From: SYHX01 sp049317645
GTDB taxonomy: Bacteria > Bacteroidota > Bacteroidia > UBA7662
Assembly (NCBI GenBank): GCA_049317645.1
Contig: JBMOHV010000013.1
Span: 1-34,099 of the forward strand
Direction of reading: 5' to 3'
Length of the DNA stretch: 34,099 bases
The notes under the pieces: generated by a model
Databases searched by the model: none
What the model was told of the DNA's origin: nothing
Seen by the model: only the letters and a program-made list of their open reading frames with translations
Shown here: piece after piece, positions 1 to 7,305 of the stretch
How the letters are laid out: every line of letters starts with the position of its first letter
How positions within the stretch are numbered: the first letter of the stretch is position 1
Translations under genes and position numbers: made by a program

Positions 1-73
1 CAGGCCAAACCATGGCCAGGCCCAGACCCAACAACCCCTGACCCTGCATTTTAATAAAATCCCTTCTTTTCAT
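1..73 (-). CDS. N-terminus of a Tat-signal protein (truncated by window edge)
   Basis: An ATG at 73 opens a reading frame that continues to the window edge. The visible 24 residues begin MKRRDFIK and continue into a Gly/Leu-rich hydrophobic stretch. This resembles the twin-arginine signal of exported Bacteroidota oxidoreductases and hydrolases. The start lies 14 nt after the GH20 stop codon on the same strand, so it is probably the next gene of that operon. The mature domain is outside the window, so function cannot be assigned; a Gfo/Idh-type oxidoreductase or an exported hydrolase would fit the signal equally well. Confidence 0.6.
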   Translation of the reverse strand, partial: MKRRDFIKMQGQGLLGLGLAMVWP

Positions 74-87
74 AACAATCAATGGAG

Positions 88-1779
88 CTAATTCGAAGGT
101 CGTTCCGGCAGCACGGTGGGATCCCAACCATGCGGCGCAAAATGCAATCCTTGGCGTGCCATCCATCCGGCATGGCTGCGCAAACGATCGCGGTAATGTT
201 CGTAGGTGCGTCCCCTGCCCACCGTTCTATTCAAAGCAGGCGACCACAAAACCTCGGCCAACGCGGTCATCCTCGGCATCACCATGTATTCAACCTTGTC
301 CCATGAAGTCATGTATTCGGTCCATACATTGCCCTGGGCTCCTTGAATCCACCCTACGGCACCGGGCTCCAAATCAGCTGGCACCGGCTCGTAGGTATAG
401 ACGTCCTCCAAGCGATTCATCCCACCGATGGCCAAGGGTTCTTCGGGTCCATCGTGTTGGTAATGGTCGAGGTAACAAGGTTTGCCTGGACTCATGACCA
501 CTGAATGGCCGGCTCTTGCGGCGGCTTTGCCCCCTTCGGTGCCGCGCCAGCTCATGACGGCGGCTCCCTCGGGCAATCCTCCTTCCAGAATCTCGTCCCA
601 ACCGATGGCCGATTTGCCTTGGGACGCCAAATGCTGAATCATGCGGGACATGAACCACGATTGCAAGGCATGGGCATCCGGTAGATCCAATGAACGCATG
701 CGTTGCTGACAGAGGGGGCAGGCCTCCCATCGGGTTTTGGGGCATTCATCCCCCCCTAGATGGACGACGGAATCGGGGAAAAGACGACAAACATGGTCCA
801 GTACTTGGGTCAAAAAATCAAGGGTTGCTTCGTTGCCGGCACAAAACACGTCCTCGAAGACACCCCAATGTCCTGGGACCCCTTGGGAATCGGCCTGGCA
901 CGAAAGGGCTGGATAGGCGGCCAAAGCTGCTCTGGCATGACCTGGCATTTCGATTTCGGGGACCACACGAATTCCCAAGGAATCGGCGTATCGTACCAAG
1001 GCCCGTACCTCGGCCTCGGTATAATAGCCACCGTGCTGTTGATGGCGATACAGAAGGGAATCCTCCACATCCATCGGGCGACCCCGCAGGGTGGCCGAAC
1101 GCCAGGCGGATACCTTGGTCAGGCCGGGGAATTCCGGTATTTCCAATCGCCAACCCTGGTCATCGGTCAAATGCCAATGAAAGACGTTCATTTTGTAGCG
1201 GGCCATCCAATTCAGGTATTGCTGAATTTTGTCGGGTTCCCAAAAATGCCGCGCGACATCCAGGTGCATCCCTCTCCATGCAAAACGGGGAAAATCCCAA
1301 ACCATGACCGCCGGCAGGGAACCCGTGGCTCGAATGGAATCCGATTCCAACATTTGGAGTAAGGTCCGGGTTGCGTAGAAGAAACCTTTGGGTGACTGAG
1401 CCCGAAGGGTCGCCGTTCCCTCTGCAAGTACCAAAACATAGGCTTCGTCCCATTGCCAATCCGTTGTTATGCCCAGCTCCATCAGGTTCACCGCATCTTC
1501 GGGACCCAAGCTATCAACCCGTATACGCAAGGGAGGGCCGGCATTCCATGAAAAACTGAGTTGCTGTATTTCCTGCAGCCAGCTTTCGGCTTGAACCTGC
1601 CAATCGCGCGTTCGGTAATCCACCTGTAGGCCCGAACCTGGAACAGGCATCGTCGTGTTGAGGTAACGATAATGGGCGGGCAAGGGAATCCATGGATACG
1701 CGCTTGCTGTATTCCACCCCCCCAGCGCACCCAAGAAGATCAGGACCAAACTTCGACTGAGACGCTGGAACTTGTTCAT
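88..1779 (-). CDS. Beta-N-acetylhexosaminidase, glycoside hydrolase family 20
   Basis: Predicted exported enzyme that removes terminal beta-linked GlcNAc or GalNAc from glycans or chitin fragments by substrate-assisted catalysis. In the 563-aa product, an N-terminal hydrophobic signal ends near residue 28. A GH20 accessory (GH20b-like) domain covers roughly 30-160. The catalytic barrel starts at RGMHLDVARHF (169-179), then HWHLTDDQGW (201-210), EMPGH (277-281), and HLGGDE, which holds the catalytic Asp344-Glu345 pair. A GNVWTEYM motif lies near the C-terminus. The ATG at 1779 is chosen because it overlaps the stop of the upstream porter gene as ATGA; upstream codons in this frame would lie inside that gene. 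The link to a sugar porter suggests GlcNAc scavenging. Family assignment is secure; the exact substrate is not. Confidence 0.93.
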   Translation of the reverse strand: MNKFQRLSRSLVLIFLGALGGWNTASAYPWIPLPAHYRYLNTTMPVPGSGLQVDYRTRDWQVQAESWLQEIQQLSFSWNAGPPLRIRVDSLGPEDAVNLMELGITTDWQWDEAYVLVLAEGTATLRAQSPKGFFYATRTLLQMLESDSIRATGSLPAVMVWDFPRFAWRGMHLDVARHFWEPDKIQQYLNWMARYKMNVFHWHLTDDQGWRLEIPEFPGLTKVSAWRSATLRGRPMDVEDSLLYRHQQHGGYYTEAEVRALVRYADSLGIRVVPEIEMPGHARAALAAYPALSCQADSQGVPGHWGVFEDVFCAGNEATLDFLTQVLDHVCRLFPDSVVHLGGDECPKTRWEACPLCQQRMRSLDLPDAHALQSWFMSRMIQHLASQGKSAIGWDEILEGGLPEGAAVMSWRGTEGGKAAARAGHSVVMSPGKPCYLDHYQHDGPEEPLAIGGMNRLEDVYTYEPVPADLEPGAVGWIQGAQGNVWTEYMTSWDKVEYMVMPRMTALAEVLWSPALNRTVGRGRTYEHYRDRLRSHAGWMARQGLHFAPHGWDPTVLPERPSN

Positions 1780-3293
1780 GCTACGGTCGTTGTGTTTCGG
1801 GGCTTCCCCAGAACCAAAGCATAAAAAGCAAGGTAGGCAAAGCAAACCACTCCCACCCAAAAGGACCCTCGAATGCCTACCGAGGGCGTATCTGCCAAAT
1901 AACCTTGCAAAACCGAGACAAAACCTCCACCCATGATCATCATGATGAGGGCCGAAGACACCTTGGTCGTAGCCGACCCAACACCCCGGAGAGATAAATC
2001 AAAAATACAGGGCCACAGGGTACTACAAAAGAGCCCCACCGCCGTCAACGCATAAACACCCACCTGAGGAGGGGCCAACATACCGACCACCAAACTCACC
2101 ATTCCCAGGCCAGCATACAAAGCCAATTGACGCTCGGCCTTTCCACCGCTGATGGCATCGGCGATTACCAAAACCACCAAGGCTGGCAAGAACGCCCAAT
2201 GCTCGAATGGATCGTGCCCGCCTAAGGCAGTCACCAGCATATAAACAGCAAAGGCGGCGGAAGGTAACACCAAACGCATGAGGGCCCTGGAAGCGGCGAT
2301 ACTCAAACCCAGGATCCCCTGCTGAACCATCGCAGCGGTACCGGTCCAGCGACCGATCATAAGGCTAGCCCAGAACAAAGCAACGTACGGGGCAAAGGAT
2401 TCAACCGGAAGGTTCAGTTCGGCCCGGAGATATTCGGGTAGGTTGGAAGCAGTGGCCACCTCCACCCCTACATACAAAAAAATCGCGATCATCCCACCCC
2501 ATACCTGGGGCAGAGCAAAAACACGCTTACTTTCATCCGAAAGTCCTTTGGCTGAACCGGACGGTGTCGGTCTGCCCAGGTCTTTAAAATAGAAAACCAA
2601 GGCCGCCAACGTGAACAAGGCACCCAAGACCATGTAGGGGGTTTTGACAGCTGACAAATCCATCACCGCTGACGATGCATTTGCAGTGCTACCCTCTCCA
2701 CCCATCGGGCCAAAAATGGCATAGCTGACCAACAAGGGGCCCAACGTCGTTCCGAGGTTATTAATTCCCCCCGCCATGCTAAGCCTTTGGGAACCCCCTT
2801 CGGCCGGTCCCATTAATAGAACCAAGGGATTGGCGACGGTTTGTTGCAAACTGAATCCCAAACCCACGACCATTAAGCCCGCTAAGAGTAGAGGAAAAGA
2901 TGCCTGGTCCGCTGCAGGAATAAACAACAAGGTTCCAAAAGCCGAAATCAACAAGCCAATCGACAAGGCCTTGGAATAACCCCAACGGCTAATCAAATCA
3001 TCGTGGCCGGGACCTGACCACAAAGCAGATGCTCCCAGATACAACAGGGAACCAAGTGTATAGGCCACATAAAAAGCAAAGGAAATCATCTGGCTTTGGG
3101 CCTGCTCCAAATTCAAGGCCTGTTTGAAAACAGGAATCAGGATATCGTTGGAGGCCGCCACAAAGCCCCAAAAGAAGAAGACCCCGATCAAAGTCAGGAA
3201 GGAACGCCATGGAGTTGACAAGGCGTTTCCAGAAGCTGAGCCCACGGTTGGTCCCGATGGAGACCTTCGGGGGCCGTTCATAAGTTGAGGCAT
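1776..3293 (-). CDS. MFS sugar porter, FucP/GluP/NagP family
   Basis: Predicted 505-aa inner-membrane proton/sugar symporter with about 12 hydrophobic segments. The first segment carries FFWGFVAASNDILIPVFK followed by a Gln-rich turn, the signature of the fucose/glucose/galactose porter group. The long loop near the middle (FKDLGRPTPSG...) separates two six-helix halves. The ATG at 3293 is used because the longer frame adds a Cys/Arg-rich stretch unlike the family; an ATG at 3281 is also possible. The stop codon overlaps the GH20 start by four bases, so the two are probably translationally coupled. That pairing makes N-acetylglucosamine (NagP-like) a reasonable substrate, but this is inference, since glucose and galactose porters share the same fold. 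A 61-nt gap separates it from actF. Confidence 0.85.
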   Translation of the reverse strand: MPQLMNGPRRSPSGPTVGSASGNALSTPWRSFLTLIGVFFFWGFVAASNDILIPVFKQALNLEQAQSQMISFAFYVAYTLGSLLYLGASALWSGPGHDDLISRWGYSKALSIGLLISAFGTLLFIPAADQASFPLLLAGLMVVGLGFSLQQTVANPLVLLMGPAEGGSQRLSMAGGINNLGTTLGPLLVSYAIFGPMGGEGSTANASSAVMDLSAVKTPYMVLGALFTLAALVFYFKDLGRPTPSGSAKGLSDESKRVFALPQVWGGMIAIFLYVGVEVATASNLPEYLRAELNLPVESFAPYVALFWASLMIGRWTGTAAMVQQGILGLSIAASRALMRLVLPSAAFAVYMLVTALGGHDPFEHWAFLPALVVLVIADAISGGKAERQLALYAGLGMVSLVVGMLAPPQVGVYALTAVGLFCSTLWPCIFDLSLRGVGSATTKVSSALIMMIMGGGFVSVLQGYLADTPSVGIRGSFWVGVVCFAYLAFYALVLGKPRNTTTVA

Positions 3294-3309
3294 GGTTGCT
3301 AGATTTGAA

Positions 3310-3338
3310 CGAATATAGCAACAAACGGGGCGGCGAAA
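3310..3338 (-). promoter_or_regulatory. Possible weak promoter for the porter-GH20 operon
   Basis: On the minus strand TATATTCG (3317-3310) matches the Bacteroidota -7 box TAnnTTTG at all but one position. A TTTC lies 17 bp upstream as a poor -33 element. The predicted transcript would start about ten bases before the porter ATG. If real, it would separate the sugar genes from the act operon. Confidence 0.22.
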
Positions 3339-3354
3339 GGACCCCAAACGCCGT

Positions 3355-4590
3355 TTACATCACTTCGTGCGTTGCGTACTCTTTGATGTAGGGATGCTTG
3401 TGCTGGATCAGTGAAGCAGAGGCCAGGGCACGGGTTACAACCCAAAGGAACAAACCAGCGTAACCCGCAAACATCCCGATCTCCATCCATCCAAAATGGG
3501 CATGTCCACCAATGGTTCCTGGCATCACACCCAGATACAAATCGAGGTATTTACCAGCAATCAAGAGAATCGCTACCGCCATCAGGTAATTGCCCTGACG
3601 CTTCGAGCCCCGCGCCATGAGCAAAAAGAAGGGTAACACAAAATTGACGGCCACGTTCACAAAAAACGGAATCTTGAAATGTTCCAATCGTTCCTGAAAA
3701 TAAATCGTCTCTTCGGGAATGTTGGCGTAATAAATCAACAAAAACTGCGAAACCCAGATATAGGCCCAAAAGATGGAGAAGGCAAACATGAACTTGCCCA
3801 AATCGTGCAGGTGATTATCATTGAGGTGAGGCAAATAACCAGCTTTCTTGAGTAAGACCGCCACAATGGCCATGAACGAAAGGGCTGCAACCCAAGCGGC
3901 TGCGAAGTGATACACCCAAAAAATGGTCGAATACCAATGGGTATCAACCGACATGATATAATCCCAGGTGCTCATCGCCCAGGTAACCGCAAAGACGGGG
4001 AGAAAAATAGATGCCAGGGTTTTGATGCGGCGAATTCGTAGCAGTCCACCTTCTTGGTCCTCCAAAATGGATTGCTTGCGAATCGCCCTGTACAAAAGAA
4101 TCCAAAGACCAAAAAAGACCACCATACGGGCCGCCATAAAAGGAACATTGAGATAAGGAACTTTGGCAGCAATGATGGAATCGTATTCAGGATTGGGCTG
4201 ACCCCCCTCAAGAAATTCTTCGGCAATCCCGTGATGGGCCCAATGGTACAAGTGATTCCAATGCATCGATGTCGAAATCATCAAAACCGCAAACCCGGCA
4301 AAAGCCCAAGGTAGATAGGCCCCCATCGCTTCGGCAATCCGACGATATCCCAAGGACCACGCCGCATTGCTGACCGACTGTATCGAAACAAAAAGAACCC
4401 CTGCCAAGGAAAGCCCCAAGAAGAACCAATTGTTCAACAGGTAATTAGCCCAAAAACGATGCCCGTCGGTATAGAGCCCGGCAGCAATCGTAACAACACC
4501 CACCCCCATAAGGAGTCGAATGATATTGGTCAAGCGAGAGGAAGGAGCAAAGCGCTCTTCTTTGATTTCTGCGGCGTGATGAGAACCCAT
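3355..4590 (-). CDS. actF: Alternative complex III membrane subunit ActF
   Basis: 411-aa integral membrane protein, the last gene of the actABCDEF operon of quinol:cytochrome c oxidoreductase. It has about ten hydrophobic helices after a short charged cytoplasmic N-terminus, and is a distant NrfD/PsrC-like relative of ActC. The segment around SMHWNHLYHWAHHGIAEEF is rich in His and aromatic residues, as in the ActF family. In known complexes ActF sits beside ActC in the membrane and may contribute a quinol- or proton-path module; I cannot tell which residues do so here. The ATG at 4590 follows the actE stop by 50 nt. Length and position match Bacteroidota homologues. In many relatives cox genes follow; here a sugar porter does. 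Confidence 0.9.
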   Translation of the reverse strand: MGSHHAAEIKEERFAPSSRLTNIIRLLMGVGVVTIAAGLYTDGHRFWANYLLNNWFFLGLSLAGVLFVSIQSVSNAAWSLGYRRIAEAMGAYLPWAFAGFAVLMISTSMHWNHLYHWAHHGIAEEFLEGGQPNPEYDSIIAAKVPYLNVPFMAARMVVFFGLWILLYRAIRKQSILEDQEGGLLRIRRIKTLASIFLPVFAVTWAMSTWDYIMSVDTHWYSTIFWVYHFAAAWVAALSFMAIVAVLLKKAGYLPHLNDNHLHDLGKFMFAFSIFWAYIWVSQFLLIYYANIPEETIYFQERLEHFKIPFFVNVAVNFVLPFFLLMARGSKRQGNYLMAVAILLIAGKYLDLYLGVMPGTIGGHAHFGWMEIGMFAGYAGLFLWVVTRALASASLIQHKHPYIKEYATHEVM

Positions 4591-4640
4591 TTCTTTATCT
4601 AGTTAGTAACACCAAAAACAATTCAACAAAGCCCTCCCCT

Positions 4641-5267
4641 TTAGGAAGGCTCCTGGTAACCTCTTAATTGATTGACATAGAGGACGATTTTCCAACGATC
4701 CTCAGGACGAATTTGGGATCCCAACCCCCACATTCGATTCTTGCCCAAGGCAATGACATGATAAATATGACCGGATGGCAGACCGGGTATGCGGGAATCC
4801 TTGTAATTGGGAACCCCGGCGTAGATCTGCCCCACCTTCCCCTGACCGTTGCCTTCAGCCCCATGGCAAGGAGCACAATACACGCCGTAAAGGTATTTTC
4901 CTTCGGCGAGCAAGGTCGTATCGCGACTATCGAGGGGATTGCGGAGGACTTTGCCAGCGTAATCCACGCTATCCCTCCCAATAGGGTAATTGTGCATCAG
5001 CTCCAATACGGTGTTATCGTATCCCAGCCCGTTGCGAGCAATGGTGCCGGATGCCGGAGCCCGCATGTTTTTGCCATCGGCGTTGATGGTATTCTTGGTT
5101 ACCTGTGAATAAGGCTCGTAAGGAGTGGAGACATACATCTGCGGAGCGTATTCCCACCCTGGTTCTTTCTTGTCTTCGATCAAGGCACAAGAAGCAAAAG
5201 CCCAGAGACCCAGACCCAGCCAAAAAGCATTTAGAAATGTGTTAGGTCGCATATTCAATTCGTTCAT
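4641..5267 (-). CDS. actE: Alternative complex III mono-haem cytochrome c ActE (lipoprotein)
   Basis: 208-aa periplasm-facing cytochrome c. An N-terminal signal ends in a lipobox, FASC, with Cys27 the likely lipidated residue. One haem-c site, CAPCH, has Cys131, Cys134 and His135 and is followed by GAEGNGQG; a Met in the KNRMWGLGS segment is the likely sixth ligand. The C-terminal helix (DRWKIVLYVNQLRGYQ) is the usual class I cytochrome c end. The ATG at 5267 overlaps the actD stop as ATGA; an ATG five codons later (5252) would also leave a good lipoprotein signal. ActE accepts electrons within the complex and may hand them to the terminal oxidase. Confidence 0.93.
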   Translation of the reverse strand: MNELNMRPNTFLNAFWLGLGLWAFASCALIEDKKEPGWEYAPQMYVSTPYEPYSQVTKNTINADGKNMRAPASGTIARNGLGYDNTVLELMHNYPIGRDSVDYAGKVLRNPLDSRDTTLLAEGKYLYGVYCAPCHGAEGNGQGKVGQIYAGVPNYKDSRIPGLPSGHIYHVIALGKNRMWGLGSQIRPEDRWKIVLYVNQLRGYQEPS

Positions 5268-5776
5268 AGTTCAACTTCCTTTTCTTGGACTTCGGCACCC
5301 AATTGACGAAGGCGAGAGCCTACCGTTGCCGAGGCACCCTCCATGGGAATAGCGATACAAAAAACATCCGATGTGATGCGCGGATCCGGCATTTTGGGTT
5401 CATTGCCCGGTATAAAATCGGACGAAACCAAATAAGTAGCGACCATACCGAGGGCCGTAATCAGCACGGTTAATTCGAACGTGACCGGTACAAAATCCAC
5501 CCAAGCCAAGGCCGGTTTGCCCCCGATGTTCATGGGCCAATCAACGCCCAGCATCCAGGCCTGCATGCTCAAACCCAGCGTAAACCCGACGCATCCAAAA
5601 AGAAATGCGGCCCGTGGTAGTCGACTACGCTTGTAGCCCAATGCTTCGTCCAAACCGTGGACCGGGAACGGGGTATACACCTCGTGTATCATGTTGCCCT
5701 CTTTGCGGAGTTCGTGTACCGCGTGGAGCAAGGGCTCTTCGTCGCGAAACAAGCCCAGGATGTATTTCTTGGTCAT
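5264..5776 (-). CDS. actD: Alternative complex III subunit ActD (DUF3341)
   Basis: 170-aa small membrane subunit of alternative complex III. The N-terminal half (about 1-58) is a soluble alpha/beta domain with the family pattern ILGLFRDEEPLLHAVHELR and YTPFPVHGLDEAL. Two transmembrane helices follow (about 60-80 and 98-120), then a soluble tail. It is thought to hold ActC and ActB together, and no cofactor is expected. The gene follows actC by 39 nt and its stop overlaps the actE start, so it is cotranslated with that cytochrome. Confidence 0.94.
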   Translation of the reverse strand: MTKKYILGLFRDEEPLLHAVHELRKEGNMIHEVYTPFPVHGLDEALGYKRSRLPRAAFLFGCVGFTLGLSMQAWMLGVDWPMNIGGKPALAWVDFVPVTFELTVLITALGMVATYLVSSDFIPGNEPKMPDPRITSDVFCIAIPMEGASATVGSRLRQLGAEVQEKEVEL

Positions 5777-5815
5777 AACGTTCGTTGGCAGGGTCTGTTA
5801 GAATCGAGTATTGAA

Positions 5816-7237
5816 TTAATGAGCGCCTTTGGTATGGGCATGGGCCTCGCGTAAATCGAGCCCCTCTTTGGCGGCCGTTTTGGCAATTTCTTCTTCGGAA
5901 GAGGTCTTGTAGATCGACTTGACCTCGGCCGCTGCAATTACCGGCAAAAACTTGGCGAAAAGGAAAAACAAGGTGAAGAACAGCCCAAGGGATCCGATGT
6001 ACATGCAGATTTCCACCCAAGATGGGGAGTACATCACCCAGGACGACGGGAGGTAATCCCGGTGTAGGGAGGTAACAATGATCACAAATCGTTCAAACCA
6101 CATACCGATGTTCACAAATATCGAAATGATGAAAGAGGCGGTCAGCGAACGTCGCAATTTGCGGGACCAAAACAATTGGGGGGTAATGACATTGCAAGTC
6201 ATCATGGTCCAATAGGCCCACCAGTAAGGGCCGAACATACGATTGGCAAATGCATACTGTTCGTAGGGGACCGCTGAATACCAAGCGATAAAGAATTCGG
6301 TGATATAGGCCGATCCAACAATGGAGCCGGTCACCAAAATAATCTTGTTCATCACGTCGATATGGTTCAAGGTGATGTACTGCTCCAAGCGCATCGATTT
6401 GCGCATAATAATCAAGAGGGTCTGAACCATGGCAAAACCAGAGAAGACCGCACCTGCAACGAAATAAGGAGGAAAAATCGTAGTATGCCAACCTGGAATA
6501 ACGGAGGTCGCAAAGTCGAAGGATACAATGGTGTGAACCGAAAGAACCAGCGGGGTCGAAAGACCGGCCAAAATCAATGACACACTCTCAAAACGCTGCC
6601 ATCCCTTGGCGGATCCATTCCAGCCAAAACTCATCAAACCGTAGATTTTGCGACGAATGCCCACAGCCCGGTCGCGGATCGTGGCCAAATCAGGAATCAG
6701 TCCAACATACCAGAAAACCAACGAAACGGTGAGATAGGTTGAGATCGCAAAAACGTCCCAAAGCAGGGGTGAGTTAAAATTGGACCAAAGCGAACCGTAG
6801 GTATTGGGCAAGGGGAATACCCAATAAATCAACCAAGGCCGTCCGGCATGCAGGAGCGGGTAGGAACCCGCACAAACAACCGCAAAAATGGTCATGGCCT
6901 CGGCGGACCGGTTGACGGCCGTTCTCCATTTTTGGCGGAACAAGAGAAGAACTGCTGAAATCAGGGTGCCGGCGTGGCCGATACCCACCCACCACACGAA
7001 ATTGGTGATGTCCCAACCCCAATCCACCGTCTTGTTCAAACCCCAAACCCCGACACCCGTAAAAAGCAGGTAGGTGACCGATACCAGCCAGAGGCCCAGG
7101 GCCGCCAGGGAAACGGTAAATCCGAGGTACCACCATTTGGTAGGTTTGGCCTCGATGGGTTTGATAATATCCTCGGTGATTTGGGAATAGGATGTTTTCC
7201 CAGTGATCAGAGGTCTTCGTGTAGGGGATTCGAACAT
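5816..7237 (-). CDS. actC: Alternative complex III quinol-oxidising membrane subunit ActC (NrfD family)
   Basis: 473-aa polytopic protein of the NrfD/PsrC superfamily with about ten hydrophobic helices. It is the membrane subunit next to ActB that oxidises menaquinol in known alternative complex III structures. Family features seen here include DWGWDITNFVWWVGIGHAGT in an early helix, HAGRPWLIYWVFPLPNTYG, and a long conserved run around SVHTIVSFDFATSVIPGWH. The C-terminus ends in a charged tail containing HAHTKGAH. The ATG at 7237 lies 68 nt after the actB stop. Order and length agree with the standard operon. Confidence 0.95.
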   Translation of the reverse strand: MFESPTRRPLITGKTSYSQITEDIIKPIEAKPTKWWYLGFTVSLAALGLWLVSVTYLLFTGVGVWGLNKTVDWGWDITNFVWWVGIGHAGTLISAVLLLFRQKWRTAVNRSAEAMTIFAVVCAGSYPLLHAGRPWLIYWVFPLPNTYGSLWSNFNSPLLWDVFAISTYLTVSLVFWYVGLIPDLATIRDRAVGIRRKIYGLMSFGWNGSAKGWQRFESVSLILAGLSTPLVLSVHTIVSFDFATSVIPGWHTTIFPPYFVAGAVFSGFAMVQTLLIIMRKSMRLEQYITLNHIDVMNKIILVTGSIVGSAYITEFFIAWYSAVPYEQYAFANRMFGPYWWAYWTMMTCNVITPQLFWSRKLRRSLTASFIISIFVNIGMWFERFVIIVTSLHRDYLPSSWVMYSPSWVEICMYIGSLGLFFTLFFLFAKFLPVIAAAEVKSIYKTSSEEEIAKTAAKEGLDLREAHAHTKGAH

Positions 7238-7305
7238 AGGTTTTCTGTTAAACCGGTCGTGAAATATCGCGGGTTGGGAATATCGAAGCGTAAAAAGGAA
7301 CAGCC

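Noticed and set aside
760..1362. Open frame of 200 codons on the plus strand opposite GH20
   Set aside because: It is antisense to a well-supported GH20 gene and encodes a Gly/Pro/His-rich low-information sequence with no family features.
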